From an uncultured Clostridia bacterium (lineage in GTDB: Bacteria > Bacillota > Clostridia > Christensenellales > Borkfalkiaceae), in the NCBI GenBank assembly GCA_944368775.1, contig CALVXB010000002.1, positions 62,001 to 126,000 on the forward strand: a DNA stretch of 64,000 bases. The letters run 5' to 3'. Each line of letters starts with the position of its first letter. Positions within the stretch are counted from its first letter, which is position 1. The position numbers were made by a program, and so were the translations under genes. The notes under the pieces were generated by a model, which did not search any database, was not told where the DNA came from, and saw only the letters and a program-made list of their open reading frames with translations. This document shows, one piece after another, positions 9,754 to 17,496 of the stretch.

Positions 9754-9869
9754 GAGAAAAGAGCTTCTGGCGCCGCGTCGCCGGCATCTTCATCGACAAC
9801 GTGCCCATCAAACTGTTGGCGATCGCTTTGGCCGTCGTCGTGTTTGCCTTTATCAATTACGGCGGCTGA
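9750..9869 (+). CDS. 39-residue single-helix protein resembling the CdaR N-terminal anchor
   Basis: A short gene overlapping the cdaA stop (ATGA, start at 9750) with a good Shine-Dalgarno (GGGAGG) eight bases upstream. The protein begins MREKSFWRRVAGIFIDN, continues with the pattern NVPIKLLAIALAVVVF and ends after FINYGG. This matches the first 35-40 residues of CdaR/YbbR proteins (basic start, N-P-L-K-L motif, one membrane helix), but all YbbR repeats are missing. CdaR regulates CdaA by direct membrane contact, so a free anchor peptide could be a minimal regulator; alternatively it is a relic of a truncated cdaR. Translation signals look intact. Confidence 0.65.
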   Translation: MREKSFWRRVAGIFIDNVPIKLLAIALAVVVFAFINYGG

Positions 9870-9887
9870 GCGAGGGGAAGGATACGA

Positions 9888-11084
9888 ATGAAGAACAGCT
9901 GCATTGCCGTACCGCGCATCCTGCTCCCGCAGCCGGGCACAGACATGACCGCCTGGGCGGTCATCGCCTGCGACCAGCACACCTCAGACCGCGCCTATTG
10001 GAACGCGCTCGACGCCCTCGTCGGCGATAAGCCCTCCACGCTGCGCCTCACTTTGCCCGAAATTTACCTCGAAGACGAGGACTGCCCCGCCCGCATCGCG
10101 CGCATTTCAGAAGAGATGCACGCCTACCGCGCGCGGGGAATTTTCCGCACCCTGCCGCCCGGCTTCATTCTGGTGCAGCGGCAGACGCGCTTTTCGCCGC
10201 TGCGCACGGGCATCGTGCTCGCCGTCGACCTCGAGGCGTACTCGTACGAAAAGGGGAGCGCCGCCCTCATCCGCGCGACGGAGGCGACCATCCTCGGCCG
10301 CATCCCGCCCCGTTTGAAGATCCGCGAGGCGGCCGAGCTCGAGTTTCCGCACATCATGCTGCTGTACGAGGACATGGCAAACGCCGTCGTCTCCGCCGCC
10401 CGCGCCTGCCGCGGTGAGCGGTTGTACGACTTCGAGCTGAACATGGGCGGCGGCCACGTCTGCGGCGACTTCATCGCCGACACCGCGCCCGTGCTCGCAG
10501 CATTTGATAAACTGGTCAAAGACGGCCTGCTGTTCATGGTCGGCGACGGCAACCACTCCCTCGCCACCGCCAGGGCCGCGTGGGAAAATATCAAAAGAGA
10601 TCTGCCCGAAGCGGAGCGCGCCGCGCACCCCGCCCGCTACGCCCTGTGCGAGGCGGTCAACATCTACGACCAAGGCATCCGCTTCGAGGCCATCCACCGC
10701 CTGGTCAAGGGGGTGGATCCGGACGCGTTCGCGCGCGGCCTGCGCCCCTTCGGCAGTGCAGAAGGGGGCCTCTGCGTGCACGGGCGGCATATCCCGCTCG
10801 GCGTCGCGGAAGAGGTGCCCGCGGCCGTCGCCGCCGTCGACGCCTATATCGCCGGCTATCTCAAAGAGCGCGGCGGCAGCGTCGACTATGTGCACGGCGA
10901 GGAGGCCGTGCGCGCCTATACGGAGGCGCATCCCGATTCCGTCGGCGTCCTGCTGCCGGCGATGGAAAAATCTGCGCTGTTCGGCCTGGTCAAACGCGGC
11001 GGCAGCCTGCCGCGCAAGACCTTTTCGATGGGGGAAAGCGAGGAGAAACGATACTACATCGAAGCAAAGGAGATACGCGCATGA
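9888..11084 (+). CDS. DUF1015 family protein
   Basis: A 398-residue protein recognised as DUF1015 from its opening (VPRILLPQPG, AVIACDQHTSD) and a conserved core with GDGNHSLATARAAWE. No enzyme activity is established for the family. It is often found beside amino-acid biosynthesis genes such as serA; here it overlaps an aspartate kinase by an ATGA junction, so the two are co-translated. A Shine-Dalgarno (GAGGGGAAGG) precedes the ATG. Confidence 0.8.
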   Translation: MKNSCIAVPRILLPQPGTDMTAWAVIACDQHTSDRAYWNALDALVGDKPSTLRLTLPEIYLEDEDCPARIARISEEMHAYRARGIFRTLPPGFILVQRQTRFSPLRTGIVLAVDLEAYSYEKGSAALIRATEATILGRIPPRLKIREAAELEFPHIMLLYEDMANAVVSAARACRGERLYDFELNMGGGHVCGDFIADTAPVLAAFDKLVKDGLLFMVGDGNHSLATARAAWENIKRDLPEAERAAHPARYALCEAVNIYDQGIRFEAIHRLVKGVDPDAFARGLRPFGSAEGGLCVHGRHIPLGVAEEVPAAVAAVDAYIAGYLKERGGSVDYVHGEEAVRAYTEAHPDSVGVLLPAMEKSALFGLVKRGGSLPRKTFSMGESEEKRYYIEAKEIRA

Positions 11085-12418
11085 AGTGCATCGTCTGTAA
11101 ATTCGGAGGTTCGTCCCTTGCGGACGGCAGCAACATCGGCAGGGTCGCCGACATCTTACACGCCGACCCCGCCCGCCGCTATGCGGTCGTATCCGCGCCC
11201 GGCAAGCGCTTTTCGGCGGACGTAAAGGTCACCGACCTCTTATACGAGTGCTATCGCGCCGCCTGCGAGACGGGCAGCTGCACCGCCGCCTTCGCCGCCG
11301 TGCGCCGCCGCTTTACCTCCATCGTGGAGGAGTTGGGGCTGGAAAACTTCGACATCGCCTCCATCCTCGACGAGACGGAGCGCGAGATCGACGCGCGCAA
11401 GAGCGCAGACTTCGCCGCCTCGCGCGGCGAGTACCTCAACGCGCGCGTCATCGCCGCAAAGCTGGGCTGGGAGTTCGTCGACGCAAAGGACCTCGTCTTT
11501 TTCGACGCGCGCGGCGCCTTTGACGAAGCGCGCTCGTACCCCGTCATCGCCGAGCGCCTCAAACACATCCCCAACGCCGTCATCCCCGGCTTCTACGGCA
11601 CAGACGTCGCGGGCAACATCAAGACCTTCTCTCGCGGCGGCAGCGACATCAGCGGCTCCATCGTCGCGCGCGCCGTCGACGCCGACCTGTACGAAAATTG
11701 GACGGACGTCAGCGGCTTTCTCGCAGCCGACCCGCGCATCGTCGAAAAGCCGGAAAAGATCGAGGTCATCTCCTTCAAGGAGCTGCGCGAGCTCTCGTAC
11801 ATGGGCGCCAACGTGCTGCACGCCGATTCCATCTTCCCTGTGCGCAAGGGCGACATCCCCATCAAGATCAAAAACACCTTCCGCCCGCAGGACGCGGGAA
11901 CGCTGATTTTGCCCTCCAAAAAGTATAAAAAGCACGGCAATATCGTCACCGGCATCGCGGGCAAAAAGGACTTCACCGTCATCTTTATCGAAAAGTCGAT
12001 GATGAACGCGGAGGTCGGCTTCGCGCGCAAGGTTCTCTCCATCCTCGAGGAGGACGGCGTCAACTTCGAGCATATGCCGACGGGCATCGACACCCTCTCC
12101 CTCGTCATCGAAAGCCGCTACCTCGCCGGCGGCATGCTCGAGCGGCTGCTCGAGCAGATCCGCGCGGCGGTGCACCCCGACTACCTGCGCGTGCTCGAAA
12201 ACATCGCCCTCGTCGCGACGGTCGGCCACGGCATGGCGGCGAGCGTCGGCACCTCGGCGCGCCTCTTCTGCGCGCTGTCCGAGGCGGGCGTCAACGTCCG
12301 CATGATCGACCAGGGCTCGAGCGAGCTCAACATCATCGTCGGCATCGACAACGACGATTACGAAAAGTGCCTGCGCGCCATCTACCGCGAATTTTTCGGT
12401 AAAGCGGCGCAGGAGTGA
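11081..12418 (+). CDS. lysC: Aspartate kinase
   Basis: A 445-residue enzyme that phosphorylates aspartate, the first step toward lysine, threonine and methionine, and toward the meso-DAP of the cell wall. The substrate/ATP motif KFGGSS is at residues 7-12, the kinase core runs to about residue 290 (SRGGSDISGS), and two C-terminal ACT domains follow (VNVRMIDQGSSELNIIVGI), which usually confer feedback control. The start at 11081 overlaps the preceding stop and has an AAAGGAG Shine-Dalgarno. thrC lies 18 kb away rather than adjacent. Confidence 0.93.
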   Translation: MKCIVCKFGGSSLADGSNIGRVADILHADPARRYAVVSAPGKRFSADVKVTDLLYECYRAACETGSCTAAFAAVRRRFTSIVEELGLENFDIASILDETEREIDARKSADFAASRGEYLNARVIAAKLGWEFVDAKDLVFFDARGAFDEARSYPVIAERLKHIPNAVIPGFYGTDVAGNIKTFSRGGSDISGSIVARAVDADLYENWTDVSGFLAADPRIVEKPEKIEVISFKELRELSYMGANVLHADSIFPVRKGDIPIKIKNTFRPQDAGTLILPSKKYKKHGNIVTGIAGKKDFTVIFIEKSMMNAEVGFARKVLSILEEDGVNFEHMPTGIDTLSLVIESRYLAGGMLERLLEQIRAAVHPDYLRVLENIALVATVGHGMAASVGTSARLFCALSEAGVNVRMIDQGSSELNIIVGIDNDDYEKCLRAIYREFFGKAAQE

Positions 12419-12460
12419 GCGCGCCCCGCGCGGCTTGACCGCGGCGCGGGAGCGTTCGGT

Positions 12461-12497
12461 CCCCTGCGGGCGCAGCTTCGGCGCGTGCCGGCAGGGG
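12461..12497 (+). terminator. Possible terminator hairpin after lysC
   Basis: CCCCTGC at 12461-12467 pairs with GCAGGGG at 12491-12497, with further partial pairing inside; the tail CATTTT is only weakly T-rich. Confidence 0.35.
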
Positions 12498-12547
12498 CAT
12501 TTTGGCAGTAGATTTTGCTTTTTCAGAAAGGGAGGAAAAGGAAGAAT

Positions 12548-13612
12548 ATGATCGGATTTCTTTTAGCGGTCGTGTTTGGTGCGCTGGCGATCGCCGGCCT
12601 GACCGTCGGCGCAGTCGTTCTGTACCGCCCCGGCAAGGGCGGCGTGAGCGCGGAAAAGAAGCGGAACGGCATTTTGGCTTTGGCGGCGGGCGGCGTCTTT
12701 GCCCTCTTGTTTGTCTTCGTGCCGTTCAGCATCCACACGGTGGAGGCGGGCGAAGTCGCGGTGGTCAAGCACCTCGGCGAGGCGCGCGGCGTGCGCACGG
12801 CGGGCACCTATTTCGACTTCTGGATGACGGAGACGTACACCTATTACGACGCAAAGGTGCAGGATCTGTCCATCGTGACGCAGGCGTATTCGAAGGACGC
12901 GCAGACGATGGACGTCGGCATGACCGTCCAATACCAGATCGACACGACGAAGGTGCTGGATATCGCCAATACATACGGCTCGCTCGACATCCTCAACAGC
13001 CGCATCGAGAGCGTCGCCATCGACACGATGAAGAACGTCATGGCGGGCAGCACGGCGGACGAGATCATCCAGAGCCGCGCCGAGCTGTCGATGAACATCA
13101 CCTCGAGCACGATGGAAAAGATCGACGAGAGCTACTACGTCAACGTGCGCACGGTGGTTTTGACGGATATCGGCTTCACCGACGCGTACGAGGCGGCGGT
13201 CGAGGCGCAGATGATCGCCGAGCGCGAAAAGGAAGCCGCCATCACGAAGGCGGAGCAGCAGCTGGAAGTGGCGAAGCGCGCGGCGGAGGCGCGCCTGGAA
13301 GAGGCGCAGGGCGAGGCAAACGCGCAGAAGGCGCTGGCGGAAGCGGAGGCGTATGCCGCGTCGGTCAAGATCGTCGAGCTGGCGCGCACGCTCGGCTATA
13401 CCGTCACCGAAGTCACGGGCGCGGAGGGCGATACCTCTTTCGAGATCGACTGGGGCGACGGCGCGGGCGGCGAGAAGGTGATCCTCGACTACCTGCAATA
13501 CCTCGAATACCTCGCCAAATGGAACGGCGAGCTGCCCGACGTCGTCGGCGACGGCACGGGGATCATGATCACGATCCCGCTGCCGGAAGACGCGGAAGAC
13601 GGGCAGAACTGA
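12548..13612 (+). CDS. SPFH/band-7 domain membrane protein
   Basis: A 354-residue protein starting at ATG 12548, chosen because GGGAGGAAAAGG precedes it. It has two hydrophobic segments at residues 3-27 and about 41-60, then a prohibitin-like SPFH domain (VEAGEVAVVKHLGEARGV) and a long charged helical region rich in Ala/Glu/Lys (EKEAAITKAEQQLEVAKRA) predicted to form a coiled coil. SPFH proteins organise membrane microdomains and often scaffold proteases. No NfeD or protease partner is adjacent, so the specific role is unknown. Confidence 0.8.
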   Translation: MIGFLLAVVFGALAIAGLTVGAVVLYRPGKGGVSAEKKRNGILALAAGGVFALLFVFVPFSIHTVEAGEVAVVKHLGEARGVRTAGTYFDFWMTETYTYYDAKVQDLSIVTQAYSKDAQTMDVGMTVQYQIDTTKVLDIANTYGSLDILNSRIESVAIDTMKNVMAGSTADEIIQSRAELSMNITSSTMEKIDESYYVNVRTVVLTDIGFTDAYEAAVEAQMIAEREKEAAITKAEQQLEVAKRAAEARLEEAQGEANAQKALAEAEAYAASVKIVELARTLGYTVTEVTGAEGDTSFEIDWGDGAGGEKVILDYLQYLEYLAKWNGELPDVVGDGTGIMITIPLPEDAEDGQN

Positions 13613-13633
13613 ACCGGATCTGTAAACAAAGAG

Positions 13634-13663
13634 GGGAGGAGCGCCTTGCACGGCGTTCCTCCC
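13634..13663 (+). terminator. Terminator hairpin after the SPFH gene
   Basis: A 12-bp stem (GGGAGGAGCGCC with GGCGTTCCTCCC, one G-T pair) and six-base loop, followed by GTTCTAT. It separates the SPFH gene from the lower-GC cassette. Confidence 0.6.
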
Positions 13664-13699
13664 GTTCTATAAAGCGGCGAAAAGGCAAAGGAGAAACGC

Positions 13700-14722
13700 A
13701 TGAAGAACTTATTTGATTTTGCGACGAGGGAGCTTTCGCAGGACGCTTTTCTGCGATGGCTGTTCGAAAATTACGACGACCCCGAACTTCGGGATGCCGC
13801 CGGCGACCTGCTGCAGGAATTTTGCGGCATCGACCTCGACGAGGTCAAAGACATAACTTCGAAAGCGCAATGGTGCAATATCGATGTCGTCGTCCGGATA
13901 ACGCTGCAAGACAATACAACGGCGGAATTGTTTATTGAAGACAAGACTTATTCGCAGGAGCACGAGCAATTACAGCGCTATGATTCTCATATCGATCAAT
14001 GGTGCAAAAGCGACCGCATATACAAAATCTTTTATAAGACGGACGTCGTGCGCGCAGACGAGGAAACGAGGGTCAAAGGGGCAAACGGCATAAATCCGTG
14101 GCGCGTTTATTCGATCGAAAAGATCTTGCCACTCTTTGAAAAATATATCGGCGCAAAAAACCTGATCTTGCGTCAATATGCGGAACACGTCGTCCATGTA
14201 TATCGTGCGACGCAGAACACCGCCATGCCCGAAGGGAACGATTCGCATATCGATTATTTGAAATGGATCGCCTATTTTGAAAAGACGGTCAAACCGCAGT
14301 TTTCGGAATATGAGGATCGATGTGCATTTTTTGTGACGAAGGCGGGGCCGTATCCGTATGTGTATATGAGTATTTGGAAAAGCGGATACGACAAGAAAGT
14401 GCCAACGCTTGAAATACGCAGCAGGGATTGTCTGCCCAAAGACGGAAGCAGCGCGGAAAGGAACATCAATATCCGTTTTCTCTGTTATGATATGCCCGTC
14501 GGCGATATCCCGCAGCAGCAGGAACTCATTGAAAAAATCAGGCAAAACGGCTTTTTTGATACGAAAGGGATGGTGCTGCAAAGAGGCGGTAAAACCAACT
14601 ATTTTCCGAAGCAGATCGGTTGCTTGCCCAACGGAACGACCGTGGCAAACGAAGAAGCCTTTCTCAAAAAGCTCAAAGATTCGATCGGTTGCTATTTGGA
14701 GCTGATGCAGGATTGGCGATAG
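13700..14722 (+). CDS. PD-(D/E)XK nuclease family protein
   Basis: A 340-residue protein of the PDDEXK_4-like type. The catalytic pattern is visible: D62 in NIDVVV, then E80 and K82 in IEDKT, preceded by a helix containing E40. Such proteins occur as solitary predicted DNases in genomes and mobile regions; no substrate is known. It is preceded by AAAGGAG eight bases before the ATG. GC content is lower than the neighbours, as in the next gene, suggesting they were acquired together. A role in defence is an inference from family and context only. Confidence 0.7.
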   Translation: MKNLFDFATRELSQDAFLRWLFENYDDPELRDAAGDLLQEFCGIDLDEVKDITSKAQWCNIDVVVRITLQDNTTAELFIEDKTYSQEHEQLQRYDSHIDQWCKSDRIYKIFYKTDVVRADEETRVKGANGINPWRVYSIEKILPLFEKYIGAKNLILRQYAEHVVHVYRATQNTAMPEGNDSHIDYLKWIAYFEKTVKPQFSEYEDRCAFFVTKAGPYPYVYMSIWKSGYDKKVPTLEIRSRDCLPKDGSSAERNINIRFLCYDMPVGDIPQQQELIEKIRQNGFFDTKGMVLQRGGKTNYFPKQIGCLPNGTTVANEEAFLKKLKDSIGCYLELMQDWR

Positions 14723-14739
14723 CCGAACGGGGGCGTATC

Positions 14740-15255
14740 ATGTCTGTTCATTCCAATTTCCAAAAAGATCGATGCTGGTCGTGTGAGTTTTTCTGCGGGC
14801 AGCGAAAATATAAGAACGGTATCGTGTTTGGAGACAGTGTCGAAACAGAGGCGAAAGGCACTTGTTCCAATCAACGTAGTTCATATTGCGGGAAAGCCGT
14901 CCGTGACAATGATTGGTGCGGCAAGTATCAAAAATGGGGCGTTTTGCAATCGGCTCTCGCCCTGCAGCAGCAAGTATGTCAGCCGGCGAAGCGGTGCGAA
15001 GAGGCCGAGCGCAGTCCTCGAGGGGCTCGCGGGAAACAGCGCGAAAAAGCGGAAAAAACTTTGAAGCGTAACGCCATGATCGCTTTCGGCATCTGTATTG
15101 CAGGGCTCGTGATCATGTTCGTCATCGCCTTTTGCATTTATTCGGCGTCCAAAAATTCGCAGGAGCAGGCTGCCGCTTGCATCCGAGTTTGTTCCATCGA
15201 AGAGGACTTGTACGCCTCGGCCGATCCTCCCGAAGAGATCGCGGGCAAAAAATAA
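14740..15255 (+). CDS. Cys-rich N-terminal, single membrane helix protein of unknown function
   Basis: A 171-residue protein that I cannot assign. The start at ATG 14740 is 17 bases after the nuclease stop, with GGGGG upstream. The N-terminus has a zinc-ribbon-like spacing of cysteines (CWSCEFFCG, then GTCSN, SYCGK and DWCGKYQKW), resembling small metal-binding domains common in mobile-element proteins. A basic linker (about residues 83-108) leads to one membrane helix (about 112-135), then a short tail. The topology suggests a membrane-tethered sensor or partner for the nuclease upstream; this is inference. Confidence 0.55.
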   Translation: MSVHSNFQKDRCWSCEFFCGQRKYKNGIVFGDSVETEAKGTCSNQRSSYCGKAVRDNDWCGKYQKWGVLQSALALQQQVCQPAKRCEEAERSPRGARGKQREKAEKTLKRNAMIAFGICIAGLVIMFVIAFCIYSASKNSQEQAAACIRVCSIEEDLYASADPPEEIAGKK

Positions 15256-15285
15256 TACGAACTCCGAAAAAGAGTTCGTATTATT
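15251..15285. terminator. Bidirectional terminator between the cassette and tRNA-Ser
   Basis: A perfect 14-bp inverted repeat (AATAATACGAACTC and its complement) with loop CGAAAAA. It begins inside the stop codon of the membrane protein gene and ends seven bases from the 3' end of the converging tRNA gene, so it can serve both. Confidence 0.75.
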
Positions 15286-15291
15286 CCCGCA

Positions 15292-15383
15292 TGGCGCAGA
15301 AGGCGGGATTTGAACCCGCGCTACGGTTATCCCGTACTACTCCCTTAGCAGGGGAGCCCCTTGAGCCACTTGGGTACTTCTGC
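15292..15383 (-). tRNA. tRNA-Ser (anticodon GCU)
   Basis: A 92-base class II tRNA on the minus strand. The 5' acceptor arm GCAGAAG pairs with CTTCTGC near the 3' end, followed by the discriminator G and an encoded CCA. The anticodon loop CTGCTAA gives GCU, which reads AGC/AGU. A long variable arm (TAGTACGGGATAACCGTA region) and T-arm GGGTTCAAATCCC are present. Its 3' end faces the lower-GC nuclease cassette, the usual side for integration at tRNA genes, but I found no integrase or duplicated 3' end. Confidence 0.95.
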
Positions 15384-15431
15384 ATTCCGGCTCGAGGTGT
15401 TTGGGCGGCCGTTTGCCGCTTACGCCAAATT

Positions 15432-15460
15432 ATAATACCATAAATTCGCACAAAAGTCAA
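15432..15460 (-). promoter_or_regulatory. Predicted promoter of tRNA-Ser
   Basis: Minus strand: TTGACT at 15460-15455, 17-base spacer, TATTAT at 15437-15432, with an overlapping TATAAT at 15434-15429. It lies about 50 bases upstream of the tRNA. Confidence 0.6.
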
Positions 15461-15635
15461 AGTATTTGTGCGCGTTTCCGAAATTCTTTTCGCTTTTCCT
15501 TCCGCCGTGCGGCATGGCGGCGCTGTCGCGCCGCAACAGAAGGGCATACGGCCGCCCGAGCGCGGTTTCTTGCCGCAGACAGCCAAAGGGCAAACCGCGC
15601 GGCGGGGGAGAGAAGGGCATACAGCTACCCGTGCG

Positions 15636-15728
15636 GCGCTTCGCGCCGAAAAAGCAGGGGGTCTTGCCTGCCGCGGGGGGCGCTTCGCGCCGAAAAAGCA
15701 GGGGGCTTGCCCGCCGCGGGGCGCTTCA
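15636..15728. repeat. GC-rich tandem repeat in the ppa upstream region
   Basis: Two copies of a 44/41-base unit beginning GCGCTTCGCGCCGAAAAAGC (starts 15636 and 15680), with a third partial start at 15721. Each contains the core AAAAAGCAGGGGG followed by CTTGCC(T/C)GCCGCGGGG. The surrounding 15461-15792 has no credible gene; GGGCATAC also occurs twice (15542 and 15615). The AAAA-CAGGG core recalls the 30-bp repeats in murI. Confidence 0.7.
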
Positions 15729-15792
15729 AACCTAAAAGAGGCAGCGCAAAAGAGCAGTTTGCACATTTACGGCGGAAATTTTCAAATAAGTA

Positions 15793-15821
15793 TTGCAACG
15801 CGCCCCGTTTTGTGGTAAAAT
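15793..15821 (+). promoter_or_regulatory. Predicted promoter of ppa
   Basis: TTGCAA at 15793-15798, 17-base spacer, TAAAAT at 15816-15821; GGGAGGA ribosome site follows at 15831. Confidence 0.65.
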
Positions 15822-15845
15822 ATTTGAAAAGGGAGGAAAGTGTAT

Positions 15846-16382
15846 ATGAATATTTGGCACGACATCGACCCCGCGCGCATCCAAACGGAAGACTTTATGT
15901 GCTATATCGAGATCCAAAAGGGCTCGAAGAGCAAGTACGAGCTGGACAAGCCGACGGGCGTATTGCGGCTGGACCGCGTGCTGTACACCTCGACGGTGTA
16001 CCCCGCCAGCTACGGGTTTATCCCGCGCACCCTCGCCGACGACGGCGACCCGCTGGACGTGCTCGTATTGTGCAGCGAGCCCATTTTGCCCGCCACGCTG
16101 GTGCAGTGCTACCCGATCGGCGTCATCAACATGATCGACGACGGTAAGATGGACGAAAAGATCATCGCCATCCCCTTCCGCGAGCCGACGTACAACTTCT
16201 ACACCGACATCGCGCAGCTGCCGCACCACATCTTTGAAGAAATGATGCACTTCTTTGAAGTGTATAAGATGCTCGAGCACAAAAAGACATCCGTCAAGGA
16301 GATCATGGGCCGCGACAGCGCCGTGCGCATCGTGCAAAAGAGCATCGACCTGTACAACAAAGAGATCCTCGGGAATATCTGA
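15846..16382 (+). CDS. ppa: Inorganic pyrophosphatase (family I, soluble)
   Basis: A 178-residue enzyme that hydrolyses pyrophosphate to two phosphates, pulling biosynthetic reactions forward. The family I core is clear: YTSTVYPASYGFIPRTLADD followed by DPLDVLVL holds the acidic metal ligands. I chose ATG 15846 over GTG 15840 because it lies at the right distance from the GGGAGGA ribosome site. It has its own promoter. Confidence 0.93.
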   Translation: MNIWHDIDPARIQTEDFMCYIEIQKGSKSKYELDKPTGVLRLDRVLYTSTVYPASYGFIPRTLADDGDPLDVLVLCSEPILPATLVQCYPIGVINMIDDGKMDEKIIAIPFREPTYNFYTDIAQLPHHIFEEMMHFFEVYKMLEHKKTSVKEIMGRDSAVRIVQKSIDLYNKEILGNI

Positions 16383-16483
16383 CGATCTCCAGCACCATTC
16401 TGCCCGCCGCCCGCTCGCGGCGGGCATTGCCCGCTTTGGCGGGGCGCGCCGTACGATCGGCGCAGGGCAGACGGAGGAGAACC

Positions 16484-17005
16484 ATGACACACGCTAAAAA
16501 ATTGCTCGTCGTCGTCGATATGCAGCGCGACTTCATCGACGGCGCGCTGGGCACGGCGGAGGCGCAGGCCATCCTGCCCGCCGTGCGCGCCCGCATCGCG
16601 GCCGCCCGCGCGGCGGGGGAGGCGGTCGTATTCACCCGCGACACGCACGGCAAAGATTACCTCGCTACGCAGGAGGGGAAGCGCCTGCCCGTGCCCCATT
16701 GCATCGAGGGGGAGGCGGGCTGGCAGCTCGCCGAGGGGCTCGCCGCGGAAGGAGAGCGCTGTTTCGACAAGCCCTGCTTCGGCAGCGTCGCGCTCGGCGG
16801 GTATGTGCGGGAGGCGGGCTTTGCCGCCGTCGAGCTGATCGGCGTGTGCACGGACATCTGCGTCATCTCCAACGCGCTGCTCGTCAAGGCCTTCTGCCCG
16901 GAGGCGGCCGTATCCGTGCGCGCAAGCTGCTGCGCGGGCGTCACCCCGCACAGCCACGAGACCGCCCTCGCCGCCATGCGCGCCTGCCAGATCGATATTC
17001 TTTAA
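16484..17005 (+). CDS. Isochorismatase-family cysteine hydrolase (nicotinamidase-like)
   Basis: A 173-residue protein with the family's catalytic triad in place: D12 in VVDMQRDF, a lysine in FDKPCFGS, and the nucleophilic cysteine in GVCTDICVISNAL. The pattern FTRDTHGKDY plus HCIEGEAGW is typical of nicotinamidase/pyrazinamidase relatives, which turn nicotinamide into nicotinate for NAD salvage, but other amidase substrates are possible. ATG 16484 follows GGAGGAG. The upstream gap to ppa contains a GCCCGCCGC hairpin without a T-run. Confidence 0.8.
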   Translation: MTHAKKLLVVVDMQRDFIDGALGTAEAQAILPAVRARIAAARAAGEAVVFTRDTHGKDYLATQEGKRLPVPHCIEGEAGWQLAEGLAAEGERCFDKPCFGSVALGGYVREAGFAAVELIGVCTDICVISNALLVKAFCPEAAVSVRASCCAGVTPHSHETALAAMRACQIDIL

Positions 17006-17064
17006 AATATTGGGAATAAATATAAAGAAAAATTAAAAAGAGGCGACCGTATGCCTGTTTTGTT

Positions 17065-17080
17065 TGCTATGATAATAGCA
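17065..17080. promoter_or_regulatory. Dyad immediately upstream of the immA-like gene
   Basis: TGCTAT-GATA-ATAGCA, perfect 6-bp arms, ending two bases before the start codon and overlapping a possible -10 (TATGAT). Could be an operator or part of the ribosome-site structure; no repressor gene is nearby. Confidence 0.35.
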
Positions 17081-17082
17081 CT

Positions 17083-17496
17083 ATGAATACTTTAAGATTG
17101 ATCAAGTTGGCAAGTGAACTAAACATCCCGGTTTATGATTTTAAGATGCAGAACAAAAAAGCATTTTGCGTTGAAAACTCGATCGCGATCGATTTCGACC
17201 GAATGGAAAGCGACCGTGAGTGTAAGGCAATATTGTCGGAAGAACTCGGGCATGTGATTTGTGGGGCGATGTATCACATTATGTATTGTTGTGATAAACG
17301 ATTGAAGCCATACATCGAAAAGCAAGAGACAACCGCGCGGGCTTATGCAGCGCGGCTTCAGGTGCCTTTGTACGAACTCGAAGCTGTATATGAAGTAACG
17401 AAGGACGATCATAAGGCCGCCGATTTGCTCGATGTCGATGTTTCGACGCTGCGTCAGGCGGCGGAATACTATCGAGGGAAGGGGTTGATAGCATAA
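17083..17496 (+). CDS. ImmA/IrrE-family metallopeptidase
   Basis: A 137-residue protein with the zinc-peptidase helix LSEELGH (E53-E54-L-G-H57), the EELGH variant common in Firmicutes phage and ICE ImmA proteins, and a downstream YAARL helix. The C-terminus carries a helix-turn-helix-like EVTKDDHKAADLLDVDVSTL stretch. ImmA of ICEBs1 cleaves the repressor ImmR to activate the element. Here no ImmR-like repressor is present; instead the stop codon directly abuts the start of a membrane nuclease gene. Low GC relative to flanks marks horizontal transfer. Confidence 0.8.
   Translation: MNTLRLIKLASELNIPVYDFKMQNKKAFCVENSIAIDFDRMESDRECKAILSEELGHVICGAMYHIMYCCDKRLKPYIEKQETTARAYAARLQVPLYELEAVYEVTKDDHKAADLLDVDVSTLRQAAEYYRGKGLIA

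Noticed and set aside
12515..12547. Earlier start for the SPFH protein
   Set aside because: It would translate the GGGAGGAAAAGG ribosome site itself; ATG 12548 is at correct spacing.
15401..15840. Open frames in the region upstream of ppa
   Set aside because: They are Arg-rich translations of GC-rich repeats and conflict with the ppa promoter and tRNA promoter; no conserved motif seen.
16401..16424. Terminator between ppa and the cysteine hydrolase
   Set aside because: The GCCCGCCGC hairpin has no T-run, so it may be only a GC-rich dyad.
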